NCBI GenBank assembly: GCA_963772825.1
Contig: CAVYYX010000013.1
Location: 62,001-126,000, forward strand
Length of the DNA: 64,000 bases
Reading direction: 5' to 3'
Origin: Desertimonas sp963772825
GTDB taxonomy: Bacteria > Actinomycetota > Acidimicrobiia > Acidimicrobiales > Ilumatobacteraceae
Each line of letters begins with the position of its first letter. Within the stretch, counting starts at the first letter, position 1. A program made the translations under genes and the position numbers. The notes beneath the pieces are model-generated. The model was not told the origin of the DNA. It saw only the letters and a program-made list of their open reading frames with translations, and did not search any database. Positions 8,438 to 22,168 of this stretch are shown here, one piece after another.

Positions 8438-8980
8438 ATGGAACGTGCGTTGCCGCCAGATCCCTACCAGTTCCTGCCGGAAGTGCCCTCCTTCGAGGTG
8501 TTCAGCGGCGACGTTGCCGACGGTACGACGATGCCGGCGCAGCACGCCAGCGCAGTCTTCGGGGTGGACGGCGGCGAGGACGTTTCACCGCAGCTGACCT
8601 GGTCGGGATTCCCGCCAGAGACCAAGAGCTTCGCTGTCACCGTGTACGACCCGGATGCCCCAACCGCCAGCGGCTTCTGGCACTGGGCACTGTTCAACCT
8701 GCCCGTGTCGGTGACCGAGCTCGTCTCGGGGGCCGGTGCCAGCGATCGCGGGGAACTGCCCGACGGTGCGGTGCAGTTGCGGAACGACGCCGGCATCGCC
8801 GGCTACGTCGGCGCCGGGCCGCCCCCCGGGCACGGTGCGCACCGCTACTTCATCGTCGTCCACGCCGTCGACGTCGAGACGCTCGACGTGTCCGCCGACG
8901 CCACTCCCGCCGTACTCGGCTTCAACCTCTTCGGGCACACCCTCGCCCGAGCCACGATCACCCCGACCTTCGAACGCTGA
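8438..8980 (+). CDS. YbhB/YbcL-family PEBP-like protein
   Basis: A 180-residue phosphatidylethanolamine-binding-protein fold member (Raf kinase inhibitor-like). Core motifs are visible: SPQLTWSGFP, the ligand-pocket VTVYDPDAPTASGFWHW (DPDAP and the xHW element), and GPPPGHGAHRYFIVVHA near residue 130. The biochemical role of bacterial members is unsettled. It is a single-gene unit: divergent from the TPR operon, and its 3' end faces the rRNA operon terminator. No signal peptide, so probably cytosolic. Confidence 0.9.
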   Translation: MERALPPDPYQFLPEVPSFEVFSGDVADGTTMPAQHASAVFGVDGGEDVSPQLTWSGFPPETKSFAVTVYDPDAPTASGFWHWALFNLPVSVTELVSGAGASDRGELPDGAVQLRNDAGIAGYVGAGPPPGHGAHRYFIVVHAVDVETLDVSADATPAVLGFNLFGHTLARATITPTFER

Positions 8981-8992
8981 GCTCGGACGCGA

Positions 8993-9024
8993 AAGAGCGC
9001 CCCCGGCGGACCGAGGGCGCTCTT
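8993..9024 (-). terminator. rRNA operon terminator
   Basis: A perfect 10-bp stem, AAGAGCGCCC (8993-9002) with GGGCGCTCTT (9015-9024), separated by 12 nt. On the minus strand the stem is followed by TTTCG. It lies just past the 5S 3' end and could also stop the convergent PEBP-family gene. Confidence 0.8.
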
Positions 9025-9032
9025 CCAGCGAA

Positions 9033-9147
<115 letters not shown>

Positions 9148-9216
9148 AAATCAGTTGTCAAAGAGGTGGCCGTAGCCGACCTCGAGGACTCCAGAGCAAG
9201 CACGAGCGTAGTTATA

Positions 9217-14103
<4,887 letters not shown>

Positions 14104-14430
14104 GACCTCGATACTTAAACCGCTCGAGATCCGACTCCTGTTTGAGCCGGTGGGACCGGCTCGATTGTGTTTGTGACCGGTTGGGTAACCGGCCACAGAA
14201 TTGACAGACAGCGTCGCCTCCGGTCCGCAGGTTCACCGAAGTTCACCCGAGGATCGACGACTCGCTGCCCGCACTGGCGTTTCGTCTTCTCTTCCGTTTT
14301 CAAGGAGCCGAAGCTCGGCACTCGCCGAGTCGCACGAAGCGTTGGCGTCGGTGCCTGTGGTCCCCGTGAGCAGGATGTACCTGCCCCAGGAGCGGAGTTA
14401 GACGCTATCGACCGGAGTCACCCGCGTCAA
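14104..14430 (-). promoter_or_regulatory. rRNA operon promoter and leader
   Basis: On the minus strand TTGACG (14425-14430) and TAGCGT (14402-14407) are separated by exactly 17 bp, the best -35/-10 pair in the window. Its -35 overlaps the tyrS stop codon. A leader of about 290 nt to the 16S 5' end contains a boxA-like CTCCTTGAAAACG near 14296-14308. No gene is seen in this stretch. Confidence 0.75.
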
Positions 14431-15701
14431 CCTCCGGCGGGAGAAATCTCCACCATGTGATACGTGTGCTTGCCCTTGCGCAACAACAGATAGCGCTCGT
14501 CAAGCAGAGACACCTCGGAGAGGTCGTCGGCGACGGTCAGTTGCCGACCGTTTGCCCTGGTCGAGCGCTGTTCGAGGAGCCGGCGTGCGTCGCTCCGCGA
14601 GGAGGCCAGTCCGGTCGTCACGAGCAGGTCAACCGGGTCACCGAGATTGTCGCTCGACAGCGTGGTGGTCGGCACTTCCTGGCGCACGACGTCGAGCGCC
14701 GATGCCGATGCCGTCGTCGGATCGCCACCGAAGAGGATCTCAGCGGCCGCGTCGGCAGCATCGGCCGCGTCAGGACCGTGAACCAGCTCGGTGAGCTCGC
14801 GCGCCAGGTGCCGTTGGGCGACGCGGCGCTCCGGCGCCGACTCGTGGTCGACGACGATCGCCTCGATCTCGGCGACCGGCCGCATGCTGAAGCGCAACAG
14901 GCGCTCGGCGATGTCGGCGTCGTCGGTCTGCACCCAGTACTGGCGAAACTGGTAGGGACTGGTTCGCTGCGCCGAGAGCCACACCGCAGGGCCGGTCGAC
15001 TTGCCGAACTTCTGCCCGTCGCTGCGTAGCAGCAGCGGCCACGTCACTCCGTGGGCGGTGCCTCCGGAGGTCTTGCGGATCAGGTCGATCCCGGCGGTGA
15101 TGTTGCCCCACTGGTCGGAGCCGCCCATCTGCAAGTCGACGCCGTACTCGTCGTGAAGATGTCGGAAATCGTTGGCCTGCAACAACATGTAGCTGAACTC
15201 GGTGAACGAGATCCCGTGCTCGCCGTCGAGGCGCGACCGGACGGACTCCTTGGCCATCATCTGGTTGACGGTCATGTGCTTGCCGACATCGCGAAGGAAA
15301 TCGAGCAGGGAGACGTCGGCGGTCCACGTCGCATTGTCGACGAGGGTCGCTGAAAGGTCGCCGGCATCGAAATCGAGCAACCGTTCGAGCTGCGGGGTGA
15401 TCCCGGCGAGGTTCCGTTCGAGTGTCTCGCGATCGAGCAGGTTGCGCTCCTCGGACCGGCCGCCGGGGTCGCCGACCACACCGGTCGCCCCCCCTGCCAG
15501 CGGAAACGGCCGGTGTCCGGCCAGTTGGAAGCGGCGCAGGCCGAGTTGGCCCATGAGATGCCCGACGTGCAACGAGTCAGCGGTTGGGTCGAAGCCGACA
15601 TACACGCCGATCGGTCCGGAATTCAGGCGTGCCCCGAGGGCCGACAGATCGGTGCTGTCGTGGATCAGGCCACGGGCTTGGAGATCGGCGAGCAGGTCCA
15701 T
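14427..15701 (-). CDS. tyrS: Tyrosyl-tRNA synthetase
   Basis: Class I aminoacyl-tRNA synthetase that charges tRNA-Tyr. In 424 residues: the HIGH-type motif HVGH (45-48) after GFDPTADSL, the tyrosine-binding SDQWGN (195-200), the KMSKS-type motif KFGKS (231-235), and a C-terminal S4-like RNA-binding domain (LASSRSDARRLLEQ...ANGRQL). ATG 15701 begins a normal-length enzyme (MDLLADLQARG). TACGGT lies 9 nt upstream. The longer frame to 15971 is not homologous. The rRNA promoter overlaps its stop codon. Confidence 0.96.
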   Translation of the reverse strand: MDLLADLQARGLIHDSTDLSALGARLNSGPIGVYVGFDPTADSLHVGHLMGQLGLRRFQLAGHRPFPLAGGATGVVGDPGGRSEERNLLDRETLERNLAGITPQLERLLDFDAGDLSATLVDNATWTADVSLLDFLRDVGKHMTVNQMMAKESVRSRLDGEHGISFTEFSYMLLQANDFRHLHDEYGVDLQMGGSDQWGNITAGIDLIRKTSGGTAHGVTWPLLLRSDGQKFGKSTGPAVWLSAQRTSPYQFRQYWVQTDDADIAERLLRFSMRPVAEIEAIVVDHESAPERRVAQRHLARELTELVHGPDAADAADAAAEILFGGDPTTASASALDVVRQEVPTTTLSSDNLGDPVDLLVTTGLASSRSDARRLLEQRSTRANGRQLTVADDLSEVSLLDERYLLLRKGKHTYHMVEISPAGG

Positions 15702-15710
15702 GCGAGCCGA

Positions 15711-15748
15711 ACCGTACAGCGGCCGCGTCGCCGAGCATCCACTACGTT
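15711..15748. promoter_or_regulatory. Divergent -10 boxes for tyrS and the DUF2332 gene
   Basis: Minus strand: TACGGT (15711-15716), 9 nt before the tyrS ATG. Plus strand: TACGTT (15743-15748), then 6 nt and GTG at 15755. Confidence 0.45.
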
Positions 15749-15754
15749 GCGGCG

Positions 15755-16837
15755 GTGTCCACGGTCGATCGCCGCGCCGTCGCCGCCTGCCAGCAGCTGT
15801 TCGCCGACTTCGCCAAGACGAGCGACGCCCCGCTCTACGCAGACCTCGCCGCAGGAATCGCCGAGGACCCGCAGCTCGCCGGCCTCCTCCTCGGCGCGCC
15901 ACCGTCGCAACGTCTCCCGGTCCTGCTGTTCGCCTCGGTGCACTGGCTGCTGCTCGGCGACCCGGCAGCACCGCTGGCTCGCTTCTACCCCAATCTGCCG
16001 CTTCCGCCCGAGGTACCGGGAGCCGGCAGGACGGCGGCGATCGACGCCTTCCGGGCGTTCTGCGTCGAGCGGTCCGGCGAGCTCACCGAATTGCTGTCGA
16101 CACGCCACACGCAGACCAATGAGATCGGGCGCAGCGCCCTGCTCCTCCCGTCACTCGCCACCGTCGGTCGCGAGGTTGGCGACATCGTCCACGTCGACGT
16201 CGGAGCGAGCGCTGGACTGAACCTGCTGATCCCCCACTACGACTTCGTCTACGACCCCGGTGGTGCGCTGGCGTCCGGTTCCGCCGTGACGATCACGTGC
16301 GCGACGCGCGGCCACGTTCCGGTTCCGGCCACGGTTCCGTCGATCGTTGCCGCCATCGGCATCGACAGCAATCCGCTCGACGTCGGTGACCCGGCGCAGG
16401 CCAGGTGGTTGGAAGCCTGCGTGTGGCCGGATCAGGTCGAGCGCTTCGAACGTCTCCAGGCGGCGATCGAGATCGCCAACGAGGTCGGGGTCGACGTTCG
16501 CCGAGCCGACGCCGTCGAGTCCGTGGCCGATCTCGTGCAGGAGGCCGCCGCGTCGGGTCACCCGGTCGTGACGACGAGTTGGGCGATGAACTACCTGCTT
16601 GACGGCGAGCGCCAGCGGTTCGTTGCCGCCCTCGATCGCGCTGGCCTCGAGAGGGACCTCAGCTGGGTGATCGTCGAAAGCCCGGCGCTGTGTCCTGACC
16701 TGCCGGGGATGCCGCCGGCGCGGTCCGGCCCCAAGCAGCCGACTGCGGTGGTCGAGGTGCGCTGGCGGGGCGGACACCGTGAGGCGCGGTACGTCGCCGA
16801 CGCCCACCCACACGGTCGCTGGCTGCACTGGCGCTGA
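15755..16837 (+). CDS. DUF2332 family protein
   Basis: A 360-residue protein matching the actinobacterial DUF2332 family as I know it: PLYADLAAGIAEDP and LLFASVHWLLLGD near the N-terminus, QTNEIGRSALLLP, the glycine-rich VDVGASAGLNLL near residue 150 that resembles an S-adenosylmethionine-binding loop, and a C-terminal VIVESP-type segment. Function is unproven; a Rossmann-like, possibly methyltransferase-related fold is an inference from that loop. GTG 15755 is chosen because a leaderless -10 box sits 6 nt before it. Its stop is only 6 nt from the corrected end of the convergent N-acetyltransferase. Confidence 0.85.
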   Translation: MSTVDRRAVAACQQLFADFAKTSDAPLYADLAAGIAEDPQLAGLLLGAPPSQRLPVLLFASVHWLLLGDPAAPLARFYPNLPLPPEVPGAGRTAAIDAFRAFCVERSGELTELLSTRHTQTNEIGRSALLLPSLATVGREVGDIVHVDVGASAGLNLLIPHYDFVYDPGGALASGSAVTITCATRGHVPVPATVPSIVAAIGIDSNPLDVGDPAQARWLEACVWPDQVERFERLQAAIEIANEVGVDVRRADAVESVADLVQEAAASGHPVVTTSWAMNYLLDGERQRFVAALDRAGLERDLSWVIVESPALCPDLPGMPPARSGPKQPTAVVEVRWRGGHREARYVADAHPHGRWLHWR

Positions 16838-16843
16838 GCGTCG

Positions 16844-17726
16844 TCACTCGCTCTCGGCGGCAGCGGTGACGGCGGCGGCGTCGTGATCGGCGCAGATCCG
16901 CTGCCAGCACGCGTTCGCGCGCTGCCGGCTCGATGCCGTCGAGGCTGAGTCCAAAGACATCGACGAGCACGGCCTCCCACTCGGCGATGTCGTCGAGCTG
17001 ACGACTCGCATCCCCGCCTTCGTCGACGCGGTGCAGGACCCGGCCCGTCAGCGAGTCGAGTCCCCCACGGTCGCGTCGTTGGGCCATCACGACCCGCACG
17101 AACCCGGACTCGGGAGAGGTCATCAGGTACTGGTGGCGAGCGGAGAATTCCTCTTCGCGGACCGGACCGGCGCGCACGTCGAACCCAAGGAACGAACCCG
17201 CCGGATCGTGGTCGAAGCGCCAGCCACCGGGGTTTGCGGCCGACCGGCGGAGTCCGAACCGAAAGGGCTGCTGGAGATAGTCACCGGGAACGAGCGGAAG
17301 TGGCTCATAGAGAGCGTCGCCGAGACCTACGTCGACGAGATGCCCGGCAGCCGTCATCGCGAGGTGGTTGCCGTCAGCCCCGGCGGGCGGCGGAGTGCTG
17401 CCTGCGCTGGCGTGGCCTTGTACGCCGCCGAGATGACGCCGAACGTCGAATCCGAGCCATTCGAGCAGCACCGAGAACGCTCCGTTGAGGTGGTAGCAGT
17501 ATCCAGCAGTGCCGCCGGTGATGTAGCCGAGCGAGGAGCGCAGGTCGATGGCGCGTCGTTCGCCGAGGGCGATCCACACCGTGTTGTAGGCGATCCGCTC
17601 GACGTGGGCACGGTGCAGGGCGAAGAGCGTGTCGACCGTCGGTGCCGGGACCTCCGACCAGCCGAGCCGGGCGAGATACGAGTCGCGCAGGCCGGCGTCG
17701 AGCGGGATGCCGTGCTCCACGCTCAA
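16844..17726 (-). CDS. Arylamine N-acetyltransferase-like protein, frame break near the 3' end
   Basis: Member of the arylamine N-acetyltransferase family, which transfers acetyl groups from acetyl-CoA through a Cys-His-Asp triad. Counting from TTG 17726, the candidates are C77 in AGYCYHLN, H121 in NHLAMT and D132 in LVDVGLGD. As read, the frame runs on to 16659 through low-complexity Arg/Ala sequence and overlaps DUF2332 by about 180 bp. Removing one C near 16908 gives WQRICADHDAAAVTAAAESE and a stop at 16844, a much better ending. TTG 17726 overlaps the thioesterase stop as TTGA; GTG 17720 is an alternative start. The GYCYHLN site differs from the canonical RGGYCFE, so the substrate may be unusual. 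Confidence 0.72.
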
Positions 17727-18121
17727 CCACCGAGTGCTGACTTGACGGCGTCGGCGACCGGCGCCGGCGTATGCGTTCCCGGAGCCACGTTGACGTACGT
17801 GACGAGCACGTCGAACCGATCACCGCCTGCCACGGAGCCGTCGAAGACGACGTCGAAGCTCGTCCTCCCCCAGCGCCCCACGGAACAGTCGATATCCACC
17901 GTTTCGCCGAACCGCAAGGCTCCCTGCCACGTGACGACCGCCTTCTTGACGACCACGTCGAACGGGCCGTCGTTGCCGACGAAAGCCATCGCCCCGGGCA
18001 TCGCCGCCTCGACCCAGGCGCCGAAGGCGTCGTCGCAGTAGGCGAGGTAGTGAGCGTTGAACACGATGCCTTGCATGTCACATTCGCCGTAGCGGATGCG
18101 CAGCGAATGGCGGTACGACAT
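17723..18121 (-). CDS. 4-hydroxybenzoyl-CoA thioesterase-like (YbgC/hotdog) protein
   Basis: A 132-residue hotdog-fold acyl-CoA thioesterase. The family signature RYGECDMQGIVFNAHYLAY is at residues 10-28, with Asp15 as the likely catalytic acid, and a beta strand FDVVVKKAVVTWQGAL follows. Such enzymes hydrolyse short or aromatic acyl-CoA; the substrate is unknown. It starts with ATG 56 nt after argH and overlaps the N-acetyltransferase start by 4 nt, so the two are coupled. Confidence 0.85.
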   Translation of the reverse strand: MSYRHSLRIRYGECDMQGIVFNAHYLAYCDDAFGAWVEAAMPGAMAFVGNDGPFDVVVKKAVVTWQGALRFGETVDIDCSVGRWGRTSFDVVFDGSVAGGDRFDVLVTYVNVAPGTHTPAPVADAVKSALGG

Positions 18122-18177
18122 CGCACTGGACTACCACGCAGGGCGCCGGCCCATTGGTCTCGATTCAGCGACGACCG

Positions 18178-19566
18178 TCAGCTCGGCACGACGAGGGCCT
18201 GCCCTTGCGCGTCGAGCAGCGCCCCGAACGCCTCCAGTTGGACGCCGAGGGCGTGCGGCCCGCCGCCGCCGGGCGACGATCGCCGTGCCACGGCGACGCC
18301 GGGGGCGACGAGTGACGCGGCCTCCGGCCCCAAGCTCGGCTCGGCGGCGACGAGCTCGCCCAACGGGATCGCTTCGTCGAGATGGCGGCGGACGAGGTTC
18401 CCGACGATGGCGTGGGCATCACGGAACGGCGTGCCGCGGGCGACGAGCCACTCGGCGAGATCGGTCGCGGCCATCGTCGGCGCATCGGCGGCGGCGGACA
18501 TGCGGGCCGTGTCGAACGTCGCCGACTCGATCATCCCGGAGAGCGCATCGAGCGCCAGGGAAACCTGGTTGACCGCGTCGAACAGCGGCTCCTTGTCCTC
18601 TTGCAGGTCGCGGTTGTAGGCGAGCGGCAAGCCCTTGAGCGTCGCCAGCAGGCCGGTGAGGTTGCCGATCAGGCGCCCGGCCTTCCCCCGGGCGAGCTCG
18701 GCGATGTCCGGGTTCTTCTTCTGCGGCAGCATCGACGACCCGGTGGCGTAGGCGTCGTCGAGGCGGGCGAAGCCGAACTCCTCGCTCGTCCACAGCACGA
18801 ACTCCTCGCCGATTCGCGACAGGTGGATCCCCAGCAGGGCGAGGTCGAACAGCGCCTCGGCGACGAAGTCGCGATCGCCGACGGCGTCGAGTGAGTTGTC
18901 GAATGGCTTGGCAAATCCGAGCTCGGCGGCCGCGATCGCCGGGTCGATCGGCAATGACGTGCCGGCCAAGGCCCCAGCGCCGAGCGGTGACACGTCGAGC
19001 CGCACGATGGTCGAGACCAACCGGTCGAAGTCGCGACCGAGGGCCCAACCATGGGCCAGGAGGTGGTGCGCCAAGAGGACGGGCTGGGCCCGCTGCAGGT
19101 GGGTGTAGCCCGGCAGGTAGCTCGTCGGGTCCTGCTCGGCGCGGGCGAGCAGGACACGCTGGAGGGCCATCGTGCTGGCGGCAACGGCGGCGAGCTCACG
19201 CTTGCACCACAGTCGCAGATCCGTGGCCACCTGGTCGTTGCGGCTGCGGGCGGTGTGCAGCTTGGCGCCGGCGTCACCGGCAAGCTCGGTGACGCGACGT
19301 TCGACCGCCGTGTGGATGTCCTCGTCGGACTCGGCGAAGGCAAACGTCTCGTTCGCCATCTCCGTTTCGACCGTGTCGAGGGCGGCGAGCACCGCGTCAC
19401 CCTCGGCAGCGTCGAGCAGGCTGACGGCGACGAGGCCGCGCACGTGGGCACGCGAGCCGGCGAGGTCGTCCCGCCACAGTTTCCGGTCAACGTTCAGGCT
19501 CGAGGTGAACGCCATCAGACTGTCCGCCGGAGGGCGATCGAAGCGACCGTGCCACAACACGCTCAT
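18178..19566 (-). CDS. argH: Argininosuccinate lyase
   Basis: Last step of arginine synthesis: cleaves argininosuccinate to arginine and fumarate. The 462-residue protein is normal length, with the fumarase-superfamily signature GSSMLPQKKNPDIAE (about 275-289), HTARSRNDQVATD near 105, and SDEDIHTAVERRV near 82. ATG 19566 begins MSVLWHGRFDRPP, the usual argH start. The ATGAGC start lies inside a palindromic repeat that also supplies a GGGGAA ribosome-binding stretch. The open frame continues upstream without a stop into argR. Confidence 0.95.
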   Translation of the reverse strand: MSVLWHGRFDRPPADSLMAFTSSLNVDRKLWRDDLAGSRAHVRGLVAVSLLDAAEGDAVLAALDTVETEMANETFAFAESDEDIHTAVERRVTELAGDAGAKLHTARSRNDQVATDLRLWCKRELAAVAASTMALQRVLLARAEQDPTSYLPGYTHLQRAQPVLLAHHLLAHGWALGRDFDRLVSTIVRLDVSPLGAGALAGTSLPIDPAIAAAELGFAKPFDNSLDAVGDRDFVAEALFDLALLGIHLSRIGEEFVLWTSEEFGFARLDDAYATGSSMLPQKKNPDIAELARGKAGRLIGNLTGLLATLKGLPLAYNRDLQEDKEPLFDAVNQVSLALDALSGMIESATFDTARMSAAADAPTMAATDLAEWLVARGTPFRDAHAIVGNLVRRHLDEAIPLGELVAAEPSLGPEAASLVAPGVAVARRSSPGGGGPHALGVQLEAFGALLDAQGQALVVPS

Positions 19567-19610
19567 TGCGTTCCCCGGCCACGCAGGCCGCTCATTGCGT
19601 TCCCCGGCCG
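19562..19610 (-). repeat. Start-codon palindromic repeat (family A), one copy plus a partial tandem copy
   Basis: On the minus strand CGGCC-TGCGT-GGCCG is followed by GGGAACGCAATGAGC, whose ATGAGC is the argH start. A partial second unit (GGCCGGGGAACGCAATGAG) lies directly upstream (19591-19610). Other copies sit at 32574, 42532, 47049 and 49311. Confidence 0.85.
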
Positions 19611-20073
19611 TCGAACCCGGCGAGCTCGCGAGGTCGGCGGCGAGGCGATCGCCGTCGGTTCCCGCCGCCGCGACGCACATCATCGTGTCGTCTCCGGCCA
19701 CCGTGCCGAGCAGCCCCGGGATCGCGCTGCGATCGAGGGCCGAGGCGACGACGTGGGCGCAGCCCGGAGGCGTGCGCACGACGACGATGTTGCCGGAGAC
19801 GGCGACCTCGGCGACCCACTCACCGAGCACCCGACGGAGCTGATCGGAGGGGGCGATTCGCTCCGTCTCGATCGCCGGCAGGGCGTACACGGTCTGGCCA
19901 CCCGCGGCGCGCACCTTGATGACGCCGAGCTCGTCGAGATCGCGGGACACGGTCGCCTGCGTCGTCCGCACCCCCTCGTGACCGAGCAGCTCGAGGAGTC
20001 GGGGCTGATTGCCGACGGGATGCTGACCGATCAGCCTGACGATCGCCTGCTGCCGGCGCTGTTTCACGCTCAC
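19567..20073 (-). CDS. argR: Arginine repressor ArgR (frame reads into argH)
   Basis: DNA-binding arginine sensor of about 155 residues. The N-terminal winged helix holds TTQATVSRDLDELGVIKV (about 37-54). The C-terminal hexamerisation and arginine-binding domain holds VVVRTPPGCAHVVA and GTVAGDDTM with the paired aspartates. GTG 20073 overlaps the argF stop as GTGA. The ArgR fold should end near residue 155, but no stop follows: the frame passes through the palindromic repeat (AGERNERPAWPGNA) into argH, giving a nominal 631-aa ArgR-ArgH. A one-base change would instead end ArgR at a TGA overlapping the argH ATG. ARG-box-like operators are seen before argC and carA. Confidence 0.85.
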
Positions 20074-20990
20074 GGCCGAGTCCCGACGAGGAAGGCGAGC
20101 GCGGCACGCGCCGCATCGAGACGGTTGTGACCCTGGCGGAACACACGGCTACGCGGCCCGTCGATCACGCTGGCGGCAACCTCGAGCCCGCGGTAGGCGG
20201 GCAGGCAGTGCATGAAGATCGCCTCCGGAGCGGCCGCCGCCATCAGCGAGTCGTCGACCGTGAAACCCTCGAACGCCCTGATGCGCTGAGATTTCTCACC
20301 GTCCTGCCCCATCGACACCCACGTGTCGGAGTGCACGACGTCGGCGCCACCGACCGCCTCGACGGGTCGGTGATGAAGCGTGACGGCACCGTCGCCGACG
20401 AGTTGGAGTCGTTCGAGCTCGACGTCGTCTGGGCCGAAGTCGGCCGGGCAGGCCAGCGCCATCTCGGCGCCGAGCATCGTCGAGATCTCGGTCAACGAAC
20501 GGGCGACGTTGTTGTAATCGCCGACCCAGGCCACGCGGCGACCCTTCAGCGAGCCGAGCTCGTCCTCCATCGTCAAGGCGTCGGCGATCGCTTGCAGCGG
20601 GTGGGCACGGTCGGACAGCAGGTTGACGATCGGAACCGCGGCGACCGCCGTCATGCGCACGAGCACGCCGTGGTCGAAGACCCGTGCGGCGATCACCGCG
20701 TGGTAGCCCTCGAGGATCCGCACGACGTCCTCTGCAGGCTCGCGAGTGTCGATGCCCACTTCCTCGCCGCGGGTGTACACCGGGTGACCACCGAGCTGGA
20801 CGACGGCGATCTCGGTCGAGTGCCGGGTGCGCGTCGATGGCTTCTCGAAGATCATCGCCACGCCGCGGCCGTCGAGCGGCCGGCCGAGGTCTGCCGGGTC
20901 GCGGCGGGCGAGGTCGAGCACGGCGACCACCTCGTCAGCGGTCAGGTCGGTCACGTCCAGCAGGTTGCGAGTGGAGGTTGTTGAACTCAT
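20070..20990 (-). CDS. argF: Ornithine carbamoyltransferase
   Basis: Makes citrulline from ornithine and carbamoyl phosphate. In 306 residues: the carbamoyl-phosphate site STRTR (52-56), HPLQ (130-133), the DTWVSMGQ ornithine loop, and the ornithine-site HCLPAY near 265. The SMG element distinguishes it from aspartate carbamoyltransferase. It overlaps argD upstream (ATGA) and argR downstream (GTGA). Confidence 0.96.
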   Translation of the reverse strand: MSSTTSTRNLLDVTDLTADEVVAVLDLARRDPADLGRPLDGRGVAMIFEKPSTRTRHSTEIAVVQLGGHPVYTRGEEVGIDTREPAEDVVRILEGYHAVIAARVFDHGVLVRMTAVAAVPIVNLLSDRAHPLQAIADALTMEDELGSLKGRRVAWVGDYNNVARSLTEISTMLGAEMALACPADFGPDDVELERLQLVGDGAVTLHHRPVEAVGGADVVHSDTWVSMGQDGEKSQRIRAFEGFTVDDSLMAAAAPEAIFMHCLPAYRGLEVAASVIDGPRSRVFRQGHNRLDAARAALAFLVGTRP

Positions 20991-22168
20991 CTGAGGACCT
21001 CCGCCAGCGTCGACAGCGCTTCGTCGATCTCCGCATCGGCGACCGTGATCGGTGGGGCGAGGCGCAGGGCGGTCGGCGTGACGGCGTTGACGACCAGCCC
21101 GTGGTCGAGGAGCTGGCCGGCCGCGTCGGCGGAGGGGCGACCATCGAGTTCGGCCCCGAGAAGCAGTCCCCGGCCGCGCACCGAGGCGATGCCAGGCATG
21201 GTCTGCAATCCGGTCGCCAGCCGCTCCCCACGCTTGGCCGCCAGGTCCGGCGCGTCGATCCGGCGCATCTCGGCGATCACCGCGTTGACCGCCGACGTGG
21301 CGATCGCCGTGGCGCTGTACGTGCTGCCGTGGTCGCCCGGCTCGAACACCGCGGCGACCTCGTCGCGAGCCCAGCAGGCGCCGATCGGCATGCCGTTGCC
21401 GAGCGCTTTGGCCAACGTCACGACGTCTGGCGCCACGCCGTCGTGCTCGAAGCCGAACCACCGGCCGGTGCGGGCCAGGCCGGTCTGGATCTCGTCGACG
21501 ATCATCAGCGCTCCGGTCTCGTCGCACAGCCGGCGGATCGCCGCGAGATAGCCCGGTGGCGCTGGATGCACGCCACCTTCACCGAGAATCGGCTCGATGA
21601 GCACCGCCGCGACCGTTCCGTCGACCGCTGCCGTGATGGCGTCGACATCGCCCCAGGCGACGTGGCGGAAGCCCTCGGGCATCGGTTGGAATGGCTCGTG
21701 TTTGGTCGGCTGGCCGGTGGCCGCGAGGGCGGCAAGCGTGCGGCCGTGGAAGCTGCCAAAGGCGCTGACAACCGTATGGCGTCCCCGACCGCCGTGCTTG
21801 CGGGCGAGCTTGATCGCGCACTCGATCGACTCGGCTCCGCTGTTGGCGAAGAACACTCGTCCGTGGCTTCCCGTGGCGTCGGCGAGCAGTTCGTCGACGG
21901 CCACCGCTGCGGCGATCGCCTGGGGGTTGGCGAAGTAGTTGCTGACGTGCAGCAGTTCGCTGGCCTGCGCCGAGATCGCCGCGGCCACCGCCGGATTGGC
22001 GTGACCGAGCGACGTGACCGCGATCCCCGACAGGAAGTCGAGGTAGCGCCGGCCGTCGGCATCGAACAGCTCGGTTCCCCGGCCGCGGACGAACATCCGC
22101 TGCGGTGCCGGGAAGACGGGCATGAACGGCGACTCGGCGAGACCGACCGCCGAAAACACGTTAGACAC
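20987..22168 (-). CDS. argD: Acetylornithine aminotransferase
   Basis: PLP-dependent class III aminotransferase converting N-acetylglutamate semialdehyde to N-acetylornithine. In about 393 residues: FFANSGAESIECAIKLARKH, the PLP-contacting VDEIQTGLARTG, and the Schiff-base lysine in LAKALGNGMPIGA. GTG 22168 is preferred over ATG 22180 because GGAGG stands 5 nt before it. Either start overlaps the argB 3' end slightly. ATGA overlap with argF. Confidence 0.93.
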   Translation of the reverse strand: MSNVFSAVGLAESPFMPVFPAPQRMFVRGRGTELFDADGRRYLDFLSGIAVTSLGHANPAVAAAISAQASELLHVSNYFANPQAIAAAVAVDELLADATGSHGRVFFANSGAESIECAIKLARKHGGRGRHTVVSAFGSFHGRTLAALAATGQPTKHEPFQPMPEGFRHVAWGDVDAITAAVDGTVAAVLIEPILGEGGVHPAPPGYLAAIRRLCDETGALMIVDEIQTGLARTGRWFGFEHDGVAPDVVTLAKALGNGMPIGACWARDEVAAVFEPGDHGSTYSATAIATSAVNAVIAEMRRIDAPDLAAKRGERLATGLQTMPGIASVRGRGLLLGAELDGRPSADAAGQLLDHGLVVNAVTPTALRLAPPITVADAEIDEALSTLAEVLR

